From Chlorogloea purpurea SAG 13.99 (GTDB lineage: Bacteria > Cyanobacteriota > Cyanobacteriia > Cyanobacteriales > Microcystaceae), in assembly GCA_016903695.1 (NCBI GenBank), contig JADQBB010000027.1, positions 1 to 60,245 of the forward strand: a DNA stretch of 60,245 nucleotides, written 5' to 3'. Every line of letters begins with the position of its first letter. The stretch's first letter is position 1. The position numbers and the translations under genes were made by a program. Under the pieces are notes generated by a model, which worked only from the letters and a program-made list of their open reading frames with translations, ran no database searches and was not told the origin of the DNA. Shown here piece after piece: positions 37,727 to 47,090 of this stretch.

Positions 37727-40600
37727 TTACAAGAGGGTGAGTTGAGTTGGAGATTGTTCGGGTTTGTATTCGCTCGCCAGTCTACTGAGTTCGGGCCAGC
37801 AGAGGACGAGGGTGTTATACGCCAGCGCTTCTGTTGTCCATCCCTTGCGATCGCACAAGCTATAAAGGCGATAGGCGAGGTCTTTGGCGAGGTCGGCTTT
37901 ACCCCCCAGTTTGCTCATCAGTTCGGCGGTGGCTATCTCTCCATCTCGATCGAGGGAGCGGATCAGGTATTGGGTGATTTCCCACACGGTTAATCTGTCA
38001 TCGTTTTCCGGTTTCCAATCGGGTTTCAGTTCTGAGCGTCCCAGGAGTCGTACTTTACCGCTCTTGGCTTCCAGTATGCCCGCCTGCACCATTCCCTGTA
38101 CGCTGGTGTTGCGGGCTTTGGAAAGGGTTTCCGCATCTCCATACCCTCCCTCGTTGAATCCGTGTTGCTCAAACCAAGTCAGGGCCCAGCGGGTATCGCC
38201 GTCGAATTCGCCTTCTTGGTCTAGCAGGAATTCATCGAGCATTTGATTGATCAGTTGTAGGGCGGTGCGGACGCGCATCGATGAGCCATCGGCTTCGATG
38301 ATGGCTTTGTACCTGGAATATACCGCCATGCCCGGGCCGATACTGGCTTGGGCGAGATCCACGGGGGCGATGTTTCCTTGTTGTAGTAGTTTCAGCGCAG
38401 GTGGTAGTTCTTTTTTTAGTTCGTTGATGAATTGTCTACGGGTGACGCTGGGGGCTGATTCGGCACGGGGGCGGCACACTAGGACGAGCGATGAGGCGAG
38501 AGCGTTAGAGTCTTGTCCTCTCAGGCGATTACTTAATTCGGTGCGTAGCGGCCATGTACCGCCAATACTGAAGTTAGCCTGCATTAATCCTTCTAAGATC
38601 GTCTCCCAACCTGTAGAAGCAATGTTTAAATCACCGTCAGTTTCTGTTTGCTTGAGAGCGTAATAAACGGTAACGGGATAGTCATTATCTGCAATTTTAT
38701 TGACTCGTTTAAAAACTTTTATCAGTCCTTCTTCAAAAAATTTTTTTGCTTTTTGCCTGCCTCCCTGTCGGAATAAATCCGCTACTAATTCCTGTGCTTT
38801 TGGGACTAATAAGGTGTTAAATATATCTGGATAAATTGAGTTGAGAGATCGACGCAACCACACATAAAAGAAATCTGACAAATCGGCGTAAGGTACTGCG
38901 TCGTAATAGGGAGGATCGGTGGAAATTAATTTAGGTATCGGAGCATTTTCATGAGTTTGTGTAGCGTCGTGTTGGGTAACTTTTCCCTTTGCTAAAAAAT
39001 ACCCATTTTCAATTACTCTAGAAATCCAATCAATTGATTGATTGAAATTACCAGAAGAACCACATAAAGGATTACCTTCGCAAAAATCCCAAATCATCGG
39101 TATTGCTTGCCTCGTAAATAGATGACTTACAGCATCTCTGCTTTTATCCCATGTAGTCAAACTTGACCATTTATCAGCACATTTGCTAACAGTAAAACTC
39201 AAATAAACAGCGATCGCCTCCCCATAAGCCCTAGCCCCCGTACCCCCCTCAGACAGAGGTAAATCATCATCGGGTAAACCGGCGGTCATCCCATCCTCGA
39301 TCGCTTTATATTTAGCTTGAGCCACTAAATCGCTGAAAGTGGTTAAAGCTACCAACTGACGAGAAGTAAATAAATCACTATGTTTCGTCATACCATAATT
39401 TTGAACCCTAAACCCTAAAGCTTTTTCGGGTAAGTCAGTATCAGGTTTCCAGTGAGGTTGAGCGGAATTAGCGATCGCTTCATGTTCCCGGTCAGGAGAT
39501 AAATAAACGCGTCCATTGTCGCCCTCGGCCACGAACGCCATCAACTTTGCACCCATGCGATCGGCTTTCCCCTCGGCCCGCACATGATCCAGGGGTACGG
39601 GACTATTACAAGCCACACAAACAGCACCCTTACGGCTCACCGTACCATCGGGGGCTTTCCCCTTACCAGTTTTAACGACAAAATCGATCTCGCCCCCGTT
39701 AATAACCGGCTCTACCCAAGCCTCTTTACCCTTCTTAGTAGAAAGCTCAAAAGAGCGCACCAACGGCATCTGACAACCACAAGCCGGATTAGGACACTTA
39801 ACAGTGCGCGCCCAGATCCAAGCGATAACCGTCGCCTCCTTCTCACCACTAGGCAACATCGCTTTAGGATAAAGATGACCGATTTTCTCCAGGGCCTGTT
39901 CGCGCATCCACGCCCCGTAATAACGCACATCCGCCGCCAGACCCTGCGCCCCGTACCAGGAAGAAATCTTCTGTTTCCCACGGGAATCTGGGTTAACAGG
40001 AGAGCGATCGCGAAACTTGGGCGGAATCTCGATCAAAGCCTTGGTAATGAGAACCGCCACCGGATTGAGATCGCTACCGTGAGCCTCCAAACCCAAGCGC
40101 TGGGCCTCCAGAGGAATCGAACCGCCCCCGCAGAAAGGATCGTAAACCGGGGGCGCATAACGGGCCAGATAATCCAACACATCTTGACGGGTGCGGGGAG
40201 GTTCATCGCCCCGACTCCAGGCGATAGGGCGGGCAATTTCGCGCCTTGCGAGATCCAGAATTTCCGAGTTAGGATCGTTCACCTCGTCCCAAGACACCAA
40301 ACCCCGCACCACCTGTTTACAGTTACCCTTCTTATCGGTGAGGGTTTCAAAGCGCGCGAGAATATCGAATAACCTTTGTCGCTCCCTATTCTGCTCCTCG
40401 AAACTCGGAAATTGATCGGGCCACCCCGAAGGGTCATCCACCAGAGAAGCCCACAACACCGCACGACAAGCGGCTAGAGGTCGCCTCGCCCACCAGAGAT
40501 GTAGAGTGGAAGGATGGCCGTGACGGATAGATTTTTCCCGCGCGGATTCGGCGTTAATGGCTTCCAGTGGTAAAGCGACCTCGATTAACTTCTTTCTCAT
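37727..40600 (-). CDS. DUF1156 adenine-specific DNA methyltransferase (Hma-type methylase)
   Basis: 957 residues. The N-terminal DUF1156 domain (AINAESAREKSIRHGHP, LHLWWARRPLAACRA) is followed by SAM motif I DPFCGGGSIPLEAQ (about 154-167), a zinc-ribbon-like segment (CPNPACGCQ; CVACNSP) and catalytic motif IV TDPPYYDAVPYADLSDF (near residue 560). DPPY marks N6-adenine methylation, presumably marking self DNA. It is preceded by embedded toxin-antitoxin-like genes and followed 6 bp later by the ATPase. The stretch 38600-39200, which includes DPPY, is strikingly AT-rich (30-35% GC in hand-counted lines) against 55-58% on both sides, so the gene looks mosaic. Confidence 0.9.
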   Translation of the reverse strand: MRKKLIEVALPLEAINAESAREKSIRHGHPSTLHLWWARRPLAACRAVLWASLVDDPSGWPDQFPSFEEQNRERQRLFDILARFETLTDKKGNCKQVVRGLVSWDEVNDPNSEILDLARREIARPIAWSRGDEPPRTRQDVLDYLARYAPPVYDPFCGGGSIPLEAQRLGLEAHGSDLNPVAVLITKALIEIPPKFRDRSPVNPDSRGKQKISSWYGAQGLAADVRYYGAWMREQALEKIGHLYPKAMLPSGEKEATVIAWIWARTVKCPNPACGCQMPLVRSFELSTKKGKEAWVEPVINGGEIDFVVKTGKGKAPDGTVSRKGAVCVACNSPVPLDHVRAEGKADRMGAKLMAFVAEGDNGRVYLSPDREHEAIANSAQPHWKPDTDLPEKALGFRVQNYGMTKHSDLFTSRQLVALTTFSDLVAQAKYKAIEDGMTAGLPDDDLPLSEGGTGARAYGEAIAVYLSFTVSKCADKWSSLTTWDKSRDAVSHLFTRQAIPMIWDFCEGNPLCGSSGNFNQSIDWISRVIENGYFLAKGKVTQHDATQTHENAPIPKLISTDPPYYDAVPYADLSDFFYVWLRRSLNSIYPDIFNTLLVPKAQELVADLFRQGGRQKAKKFFEEGLIKVFKRVNKIADNDYPVTVYYALKQTETDGDLNIASTGWETILEGLMQANFSIGGTWPLRTELSNRLRGQDSNALASSLVLVCRPRAESAPSVTRRQFINELKKELPPALKLLQQGNIAPVDLAQASIGPGMAVYSRYKAIIEADGSSMRVRTALQLINQMLDEFLLDQEGEFDGDTRWALTWFEQHGFNEGGYGDAETLSKARNTSVQGMVQAGILEAKSGKVRLLGRSELKPDWKPENDDRLTVWEITQYLIRSLDRDGEIATAELMSKLGGKADLAKDLAYRLYSLCDRKGWTTEALAYNTLVLCWPELSRLASEYKPEQSPTQLTLL

Positions 40601-40723
40601 GAGTTCCCATGTCCCTTTATCAAATTTTATGGCACTTCGGGGAGATTGTCCCGTTTTTCCTTCAGTGCTTCTTATGGGGGGGAGTCGTTGGGTTTATATA
40701 AGAGTTTACATGGAACGACCGAT

Positions 40724-41119
40724 TCACGGGATGAAAAGCCTCATCGCACCTCTGTAGTCATCGATGTCGAAGACAATCTCGATCAGCCGATCGACGCAAC
40801 GATCACGGTAATCACGGTCGGTCAGAACCCTCTCGGCATCTGCAATTGTGACGATAGGCAATGAACTGGTCGTATTTTCCTCGCGCATCACTTGCTCTAG
40901 AGAATTTTCGCCCTTCATACTGCGATTGGCGGTCAACAAGATCATTTGGTTTACCTGTGCGAATCGCCAAACCGTTCTGTCATCACTAGCCATAGCCAGC
41001 TCAATCTCTTGAAACGTGATGAAGAGAATGGGTAACAACTCCAACCAACCCAAATTAGTGATAGCACCAGATAAAAGCAGAGCGTGTCCCTCAAGATTAT
41101 GATCGACTAGAAAAATCAT
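40724..41119 (-). CDS. PIN-like protein of a DUF433-linked toxin-antitoxin-type module
   Basis: 131 residues starting MIFLVDHNLEGHA, with acidic residues spaced as in PIN-like DUF5615 relatives (Asp6; MASDDRTVWRFAQ; MILLTANRSMKG; TDRDYRDRCVDR). Databases often mislabel this cyanobacterial family as ACP S-malonyltransferase; nothing here supports that. It begins 2 bp after the DUF433 gene, so the two form a unit resembling known COG2442/COG4634 toxin-antitoxin candidates. The unit is embedded between helicase and methylase of the defence locus. The active site is less canonical than in the neighbouring DUF5615 protein. Confidence 0.65.
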   Translation of the reverse strand: MIFLVDHNLEGHALLLSGAITNLGWLELLPILFITFQEIELAMASDDRTVWRFAQVNQMILLTANRSMKGENSLEQVMREENTTSSLPIVTIADAERVLTDRDYRDRCVDRLIEIVFDIDDYRGAMRLFIP

Positions 41120-41121
41120 TT

Positions 41122-41502
41122 CTAAAATTCAGGTCTGGTTTGATGCTTTGCTTTCTCTGCCTGTAGCTTTTCCCATGCTGCTTCCATCCCTGGTTTAGGT
41201 TCCTTCATCGCGAGTCGGGCAACAAGGCCACGATTTCGGTTTTCGTAATACTGTCGAAGTTCTTCAGCTTCTTTAATGACAATTTGATACTCGGCCTCTA
41301 CTTCGGCACGATTTGCCTCAATGTAAGCTAAAGCCGCGCTAACTTGTTTTTCCGTCAGGTTAAAGAGACCGCCAATGAATTTAGGAGGGTACTGGTCAAT
41401 CACGTAGTCCATCACATCGTACAGGGTGATCCTCGTGCCTGCGATCGTCAGTCCCCTTTCTGTGCGAGTAATTGCCACCTGTCCATTTGGTTCTGAAGCC
41501 AT
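41122..41502 (-). CDS. DUF433 protein, antitoxin-like (module A)
   Basis: 126 residues from ATG 41502. It carries a DUF433 winged-helix core (LTIAGTRITLYDVMDYVIDQYPPKFIGGLFNLTEKQVSAALAY, given in part) and a long charged C-terminal helix region. It lies 2 bp before the PIN-like gene. Upstream, the frame stays open for 17 codons to a CTG at 41551-41553. There the encoded LAGAIAPETTPIE matches the true N-terminus MALAIALEPTPIE of the second DUF433 gene, so the ancestral ATG appears to have become CTG and translation now starts 17 codons later. The leader is shared with module B. Confidence 0.75.
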   Translation of the reverse strand: MASEPNGQVAITRTERGLTIAGTRITLYDVMDYVIDQYPPKFIGGLFNLTEKQVSAALAYIEANRAEVEAEYQIVIKEAEELRQYYENRNRGLVARLAMKEPKPGMEAAWEKLQAEKAKHQTRPEF

Positions 41503-41513
41503 AGTTTGCTCTC

Positions 41514-41595
41514 TCTCTATAGGTGTAGTTTCAGGGGCGATCGCCCCAGCCAGAGACTTTATCGATCGGTTTTTTAATCGATCCTAACACCTCGA
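41514..41595 (-). repeat. Leader repeat, copy A (upstream of DUF433 module A)
   Basis: 82 bp that match 42297-42378 with 8 differences by eye, only one of them in the non-coding half (about 43 bp). It contains ATCGATCGG-TTTTTT-AATCGATCC, a palindromic pattern that could be an operator or hairpin. The two copies are 783 bp apart. Confidence 0.85.
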
Positions 41596-41643
41596 TCAGT
41601 CATGAGGGATGCGATCGGTGTCAACTAGAGACCGGCTGCTTGC

Positions 41644-41997
41644 CTATCGTAGAGGGAGAAATATTACTTGTCCTTCCCACTCTCCCTCGAAACTACACTC
41701 CGCAATCAAAATAATTTCCTCTATTGCCAAACCTACCGGGACACGACGACTGACCTCGAACAATCCCGGCATTGACAAGCCAGCTTGCACGCGTTCATAA
41801 GCAAAAGCTGTCATGGTCGCTACATCGTGGGTCAGGACGATTCTTCTTTGCCGGGCCGCCCATTCTAAAACAGTGGGGTCATCCGCTCCCGACAACTCCA
41901 CATCTTGAACGCGCACAATATCAACATCTGGATTTTGACGGAGAACACCCCGGACAATCTGGTTGTTAAAGTTTTCGTCAGCCAAGAATAGAGTCAT
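41644..41997 (-). CDS. DUF5615 PIN-like protein (toxin-like, module B)
   Basis: 117 residues with the DUF5615 pattern: LFLADENFNNQIVRGVLRQ at the start (Asp7/Glu8), ELSGADDPTVLEWAARQRRI in the middle and VLTHDVATMTAF with the later Asp. These proteins have a PIN-like fold and are proposed toxins or RNases paired with DUF433 partners. The DUF433 gene precedes it by 6 bp. It is the first of two such modules between the helicase and methylase genes of the defence locus. Confidence 0.78.
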   Translation of the reverse strand: MTLFLADENFNNQIVRGVLRQNPDVDIVRVQDVELSGADDPTVLEWAARQRRIVLTHDVATMTAFAYERVQAGLSMPGLFEVSRRVPVGLAIEEIILIAECSFEGEWEGQVIFLPLR

Positions 41998-42003
41998 TCG
42001 ACA

Positions 42004-42336
42004 TCACCGGGGTTGGTTTCGCCTGGCGAGTAAACGCTCGCGTATCCCTATAGGATTAAAACGCTGTTGGGCCTCTTGCCGGATCGTGTTTGCCTGGCGC
42101 TCGCGCTCTGCCAGATATGTATGAACCTCATCCCGGTGTCTGAGATAGTAACCAATAACCAGATATATATCGGGCAATTGCAGTGACGGATACTGTTGGC
42201 CTATTTCCTCCGGCGTGCAACCCTCGCGAAAAGCGTTGACAACGGTATCTAGGGTGACGCGAGTTTTGGCGACTCGTACAACTCCATCAGGATCGGTCTC
42301 TATAGGTGTAGGTTCAAGGGCGATTGCTAGAGCCAT
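42004..42336 (-). CDS. DUF433 protein, antitoxin-like (module B)
   Basis: 110 residues: a short N-terminal tail (MALAIALEPTPIE), the DUF433 core (VVRVAKTRVTLDTVVNAF, CTPEEIGQQYPSLQLPDIYL, IGYYLRHRDEVHTYL) and a basic C-terminus rich in Arg/Gln. It is a predicted DNA-binding antitoxin/repressor of the DUF5615 gene 6 bp downstream. The start ATG 42336 lies inside the ~82-bp leader that is repeated before module A, with the T-rich palindrome 6 bases upstream of the ATG and no recognisable Shine-Dalgarno. Core sequences of the two DUF433 proteins are quite different, unlike their leaders. Confidence 0.78.
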   Translation of the reverse strand: MALAIALEPTPIETDPDGVVRVAKTRVTLDTVVNAFREGCTPEEIGQQYPSLQLPDIYLVIGYYLRHRDEVHTYLAERERQANTIRQEAQQRFNPIGIRERLLARRNQPR

Positions 42337-42378
42337 AGACTTTATCGATCGGTTTTTTAATCGATCCTAGCACCTCGA
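42297..42378 (-). repeat. Leader repeat, copy B (over the start of DUF433 module B)
   Basis: Partner of 41514-41595. The first half encodes the N-terminal 13 residues of DUF433 module B, and the other half is the non-coding T-rich palindrome, almost identical between copies. Confidence 0.85.
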
Positions 42379-42405
42379 GCGAATAATCTTTTTTATTACA
42401 CCACA

Positions 42406-45400
42406 CTACGATCGAGGTGAATCCCCCCGATTCCATAGTTCCCGCCACTGGTAATTAACGCTACAAGCCCCGAAATCCGGCTCTCTCTGGAACGGCTCCC
42501 GCAAATACCGCACCTGACAGGCCCCATCATCCCCGTAACTCGTAGCCCCCTCCCGCACCTTCAAACCCCCGGTTGATCGTACTTCTTGGGCATCACCCAC
42601 CGCCACCAAAGCGAGGATGAAATCATCGGGTTTATTGAGAGAAGTAAGGATCTCATTCTTCGTCACCGTCACCGTGTCCGCCCCCACCACTCGCCCTTTC
42701 ACCTCGATGAATCTTAACCGCCCCGTACTAGGAACGCGGGATTCTATATCGTAGCCGCACTTTTCGGCGCTCACATCGCGAGGCTCATAACCTAACGCCC
42801 TCTCGGCCGCCATCACCGCGGACATAGCTAACATCTCTACCCGCCGCGTATGGGTCGCGAACATCGCCACTCCGCCAGAAAGTTTTTGCAATAAACCGAT
42901 CGGTACTACCAGCACCGCCCCCACTACGTGCGGCGGCAGAGGGGACAATTGACGCTCCTGTTCCAAGTGAGCCAAACGCTTCTGTAATCTACACTGTAAC
43001 TCGTCCGCCCGCGCTTGGGCCTTATTAGAATTGAGTCTAGCATTAACCTTTCCCGCCTCCTCCTGTAAACGCAATTGAGCCGCCCGATGATCCCAATAAT
43101 TGATCTCTTTCGTCAACCTATCCCGCACCGCTAAACTGGTTTTCTGAATCAACTCCTCTTTACGCTGGCGTATCTCCCCCAAGTGGACGGATACCAGATG
43201 GGAGATGGCGTAATTCATCGCCCTATCTTCGGGATCATTCCCCATCCCCAGGGCAGGGGCGAGGGATTGTAAAAGAGCTTTTTCCTCTTCCTCCAAAGGA
43301 CGATAATCTAGATAGGGAGCGTAACCGGCATTTTTCGCCTCGCCGGTGCGATCGATCTCCACGTACTGTAAGCGCCGCGACACCACCCGCCGCCGCCCAT
43401 CGGCGTTCAAACGCCCATCCTGTATGGCGTGTTCCAGATACACCAGCGCCCGGGGTTCCTCACCTCGATCACTGGTATCCACCAGCACAGCGCCCCGCCG
43501 CAACAGATCCCGATGACGCTCTAGAATTAGATTGATCGTCGTATCCAGGAGGGGATGACCAGGACAGATGAAAGTAGCGATCGGTTTCCCCGGCAGGGAG
43601 ATCAGATCCTTATCGAAGCAGACGCGCTCGTAACTCTTGAGAATGGGTTGGGCCACCCCCAGAGATCGGTCACGATTGCGGATGGCTGCGGGCACATTGA
43701 CGATCTCGTAACGCTCCGATTCCCTCCGGCGTACCGTACCCCCCAAACTCCCGAAAGCCGATAGGAAGAAACCAGCGATGAAATGGGGTTGCAATCGCCG
43801 CGCCGAGGCACGTTCCATGTCTTCCCGGATCAGTTGTACTTTCGACGCGTCCATCGCCTCTCTCGCCAGGGCCTTTTCTTCTAATAACTCCCGTAAACGA
43901 TCCTGGTCTAATTTCTCCGTCACCACTTGATTTAACCGCGCCCTCACCTCCGGGCGATCGCCGTAACGGATCGCCTCGATCAATAATTCCCGTAACTCTT
44001 TACCTGCAATAGCTTTCCCCAACACATCGAAAACCTGACCGCCGAGGGCTTTCTGTTCCGCCTCCAGTTTCAGCAGTAGGGTACGGTACACATCCCCCTC
44101 GCGGGTTTCATCAGCCACCAAATTCCAGAGATGACACACCTCCGTCTGGCCGATACGGTGAATCCGCCCGAAACGCTGTTCGAGGCGGTTGGGATTCCAA
44201 GGCAGGTCATAATTAACCATCAGGTGCGCCCGCTGTAGGTTAATCCCCTCCCCCGCCGCGTCGGTAGCGAGTAACACCTGTACGCCCACATCCTGTTTAA
44301 AACTCTCCTCCGCCTTCTTGCGTTCCTCTCGCCCCATACCGCCGTGAATCGTGACAACCGCCGCCGGATTCCCCAAGAGAGTGCCGACGCGCTGGTTTAA
44401 ATAATTAAGAGTGTCCCGATGTTCCGTGAATACCACCAACTTACGCCGGTAGCCGCCTGCGTCGAACATCGTTTCATCCTGTAGCAGACGGGAAAACTCT
44501 TCCCACTTCCTATCCTTACCGCTACGGCGCACCGCCCCTGCGAGACTTTCCAATTGTGGCAACAGCACGATCTCCATCTGTAGTTCTGTGATAGTGCGGG
44601 CTGCCGTCGCCTGGTCGATCAACTCCTCTACGGTAGTCTCCCGCGCGCTGCTATCGGCATCCTCGAAATCATCATCGATGTCGCTCTGATCCAGTACCGG
44701 CCCGAAATTCCCCGCCAGTTCCGAACCCCGCCTCAGCAATTGTTCCTCCCGCAAGCGTTTCTGTAAGCGTTCCCCTCTGCGTTTGAGGGATTGATAGATC
44801 GCCTCTGGGGAAGAAGCCAGACGACGCTGTAGGATGGTGAGGGCGAAGCCTACCGTACCTTTGCGCCCATCGCTAGCGAGAGCCTCGGCGCGGTTGAATT
44901 CTTCCCGCACGTACTCGGTCACTTTACTGTATAAAACGGCTTCTTGATCGGAGAGGGGATAGGCGACGGTATGGGCGATACGTTCGGGAAATAGGGGCAA
45001 GCCATCGAATTTCAGTAAATCTTCCTTTACCATACGCCGCATCAGATCCGAGGTGTCGGCGACGTGAACCCCATCGCGGAATCGACCCTCGAAACGGTCT
45101 CCATCCAATAAAGCCAGGAATAATTGAAAATCTTCTTCCTTGCCGTTATGGGGAGTCGCGGTCATGAGTAGGAAATGCCGCGTAATCCCCGAAAGAAGTT
45201 TACCCAGTTTATAGCGTTTGGTTTCCCGCACTTCGCCGCCGAAGAAAGACGCGGACATTTTATGAGCCTCGTCGCAGATGATCAAATCCCAATCGGTATC
45301 TGCCAGTTTTTCTTGTAATTCATCGCTCCTACTGAGTTGATCCAGTCGGGCGATAACCAGTTCCATCTCCGCAAAGGCGTTACCGGTGCGGGCTGTTTCG

Positions 45401-45960
45401 ATACGATCGCTCGTAAGTATATCGAAAGATAGATGAAATTTATCCCGTAATTCATCCTGCCACTGGACGCTCAGACTGCCGGGGCAGACGATCAAACAGC
45501 GCTGTAAATCCCCCCGCATCAGTAATTCACGGATCAATAACCCCGCCATGATCGTTTTACCGGCACCGGGGTCATCAGCGAGGAGGAAGCGTAAAGGTTG
45601 ACGGCTCAACATTTCCCCGTAGACGGCGGTTATCTGGTGGGGCAGGGGTTGGACTAGGGAAGTATGAACGGCGAGAAGCGGGTCGAACAGATAGGCGAGG
45701 CGGATACGGTGGGCTTCCGACACCAGCCGTAGGGTTTCTCCGTCGCCGTCGAAACTCCAGGGTTTTCCTTCGCCCACGATTTCTAATCCCATTTCTCGAT
45801 CGCGGAATAATATTTCTGTATGGGGCTGTCCTGCGGTGTCTTTATAGATCAATTCCACTACGTCGCCGCCGTACCATTTCGCCTCGATCACAGTGACGCT
45901 TTGATTCGGTAATATGCCTTTAATCACCGCGCCTGAAGTTAGTTCCTCTAATTTCACCAC
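42406..45960 (-). CDS. SNF2/DEAH helicase with C-terminal DUF3883 domain (Hma-type helicase)
   Basis: 1184 residues, GTG start (45960) behind AAGGAG at 45973-45978. Helicase superfamily 2 motifs: Walker [18 protein letters not shown] (about 127-142), DEAH box [41 protein letters not shown], and motif [15 protein letters not shown]. The C-terminus holds a DUF3883 domain ([17 protein letters not shown]), a PD-(D/E)xK-related fold often found on defence helicases. It is the first gene of a same-strand island that continues with embedded modules, methylase and ATPase. It would translocate on DNA, probably to find or degrade unmodified phage DNA. Confidence 0.9.
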   Translation of the reverse strand: MVKLEELTSGAVIKGILPNQSVTVIEAKWYGGDVVELIYKDTAGQPHTEILFRDREMGLEIVGEGKPWSFDGDGETLRLVSEAHRIRLAYLFDPLLAVHTSLVQPLPHQITAVYGEMLSRQPLRFLLADDPGAGKTIMAGLLIRELLMRGDLQRCLIVCPGSLSVQWQDELRDKFHLSFDILTSDRIETARTGNAFAEMELVIARLDQLSRSDELQEKLADTDWDLIICDEAHKMSASFFGGEVRETKRYKLGKLLSGITRHFLLMTATPHNGKEEDFQLFLALLDGDRFEGRFRDGVHVADTSDLMRRMVKEDLLKFDGLPLFPERIAHTVAYPLSDQEAVLYSKVTEYVREEFNRAEALASDGRKGTVGFALTILQRRLASSPEAIYQSLKRRGERLQKRLREEQLLRRGSELAGNFGPVLDQSDIDDDFEDADSSARETTVEELIDQATAARTITELQMEIVLLPQLESLAGAVRRSGKDRKWEEFSRLLQDETMFDAGGYRRKLVVFTEHRDTLNYLNQRVGTLLGNPAAVVTIHGGMGREERKKAEESFKQDVGVQVLLATDAAGEGINLQRAHLMVNYDLPWNPNRLEQRFGRIHRIGQTEVCHLWNLVADETREGDVYRTLLLKLEAEQKALGGQVFDVLGKAIAGKELRELLIEAIRYGDRPEVRARLNQVVTEKLDQDRLRELLEEKALAREAMDASKVQLIREDMERASARRLQPHFIAGFFLSAFGSLGGTVRRRESERYEIVNVPAAIRNRDRSLGVAQPILKSYERVCFDKDLISLPGKPIATFICPGHPLLDTTINLILERHRDLLRRGAVLVDTSDRGEEPRALVYLEHAIQDGRLNADGRRRVVSRRLQYVEIDRTGEAKNAGYAPYLDYRPLEEEEKALLQSLAPALGMGNDPEDRAMNYAISHLVSVHLGEIRQRKEELIQKTSLAVRDRLTKEINYWDHRAAQLRLQEEAGKVNARLNSNKAQARADELQCRLQKRLAHLEQERQLSPLPPHVVGAVLVVPIGLLQKLSGGVAMFATHTRRVEMLAMSAVMAAERALGYEPRDVSAEKCGYDIESRVPSTGRLRFIEVKGRVVGADTVTVTKNEILTSLNKPDDFILALVAVGDAQEVRSTGGLKVREGATSYGDDGACQVRYLREPFQREPDFGACSVNYQWRELWNRGDSPRS

Positions 45961-46130
45961 CGAGCGATCGATCTCCTTGAAATTCTATCTCTAGTCTTCC
46001 CATATTTTTAGGATTATTACTAGCCACAAAAAGTTTTAGAAGCCCTCGCCGAGATGTTGGCGCAGTGAAACGTAAAGATAAAAGATAGTCCCTCTCCTCT
46101 AAAATTAAAAAGATGTCTACTCACGCTTAG

Positions 46131-47090
46131 ATGATTGAAGTCCAACACCTCAGCAAAATCTACGGGTCAACTACAGCTATATCCGATGTGGATTTTTCCG
46201 TGGAGAAAGGGGAAATTCTCGGTTTTTTAGGGCCTAACGGGGCGGGTAAAACTACGACGATGCGGATTCTCGCCGGATATATCCCTGCTACTTCCGGGAC
46301 GGCGCGAATCGCCGGTTACGATGTTCACGAACAGTCTATGGATGTACGTCGTTCGATCGGTTATCTGCCAGAAAACCCGCCTCTCTACCTGGAAATGACC
46401 GTCGAGGCTTTCCTGCACTTCGTCGCTAGTATTAAGGGTGTCCCCGCCGGTGATCGAAGGAAACGAGCGGATTACGTTCTCGAAAGATGTCAGTTACTCG
46501 ATAAGCGCAAAGTCCTCATCCGTAAGCTATCTAAGGGTTATAAACAGCGGGTGGGGATAGCTCAAGCGATCGTACATGACCCCCCGGTGATCATCCTCGA
46601 TGAGCCTACTGTCGGTTTAGACCCGAAACAGATCATCGAGGTGCGTAACTTGATTAAAAGTCTGGCGGGAGAACACACGATCATCCTCTCCACCCATATT
46701 CTACCGGAGGTGAGTATTACCTGCGATCGGGCCACCATCATCAACCGAGGCAGGATCGTCGCCAGCAATCTTCCCGCCAATCCTGCCTATTCGGGGGGAC
46801 AGAACTACGCCTACGAGTTAGAAATCAGCGGTGATTTCGCCCCCATCATCCCCCAATTAAGTAAGCTGGAAGGGGTGGTCAATATCGATACTAACCCGGA
46901 CTCAGGTTATGTAAAAATTACTTGCACTCCCCACACTAATATCGGGTCACATATTGCGGCTATAGTAGTTAATGCTAACTTGGGTTTACAGGAAATGAGA
47001 CGGATTCGCCCGACTTTAGAAGACTTGTTTTTAGAAGTGATTGGGATCGAACAACTATCGGGCGCAGACGGAGCGATCAAACATGATTAA
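46131..47090 (+). CDS. ABC transporter ATP-binding protein (GldA-like)
   Basis: 319 residues: Walker A FLGPNGAGKTTTMRIL, variant signature LSKGYKQRVGIAQAI, Walker B VIILDEPTVGLDP and switch His LSTHILPE. The C-terminal ~85 residues are an extra domain typical of ABC-2 type drug/polymer exporters. It is followed by a permease gene (8-bp overlap) and a GldG-like gene, an arrangement like gldA-gldF-gldG of Bacteroidetes gliding bacteria but widespread in cyanobacteria. Substrate unknown. Confidence 0.88.
   Translation: MIEVQHLSKIYGSTTAISDVDFSVEKGEILGFLGPNGAGKTTTMRILAGYIPATSGTARIAGYDVHEQSMDVRRSIGYLPENPPLYLEMTVEAFLHFVASIKGVPAGDRRKRADYVLERCQLLDKRKVLIRKLSKGYKQRVGIAQAIVHDPPVIILDEPTVGLDPKQIIEVRNLIKSLAGEHTIILSTHILPEVSITCDRATIINRGRIVASNLPANPAYSGGQNYAYELEISGDFAPIIPQLSKLEGVVNIDTNPDSGYVKITCTPHTNIGSHIAAIVVNANLGLQEMRRIRPTLEDLFLEVIGIEQLSGADGAIKHD

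Noticed and set aside
40724..41119. ACP S-malonyltransferase (a common database label for this family)
   Set aside because: It has no GHSLG/GXSXG motif and only 131 residues; the pairing with DUF433 and acidic pattern fit a PIN-like protein.
41122..42336. Simple tandem duplication of one DUF433 toxin-antitoxin pair
   Set aside because: Only the leaders are nearly identical; the protein cores and partner proteins are strongly diverged.
34415..45960. BREX or DISARM system
   Set aside because: No PglZ, BrxL/A/B, DUF1998 or PLD gene; the helicase carries DUF3883 and the methylase DUF1156, so the helicase-methylase-ATPase type fits better.
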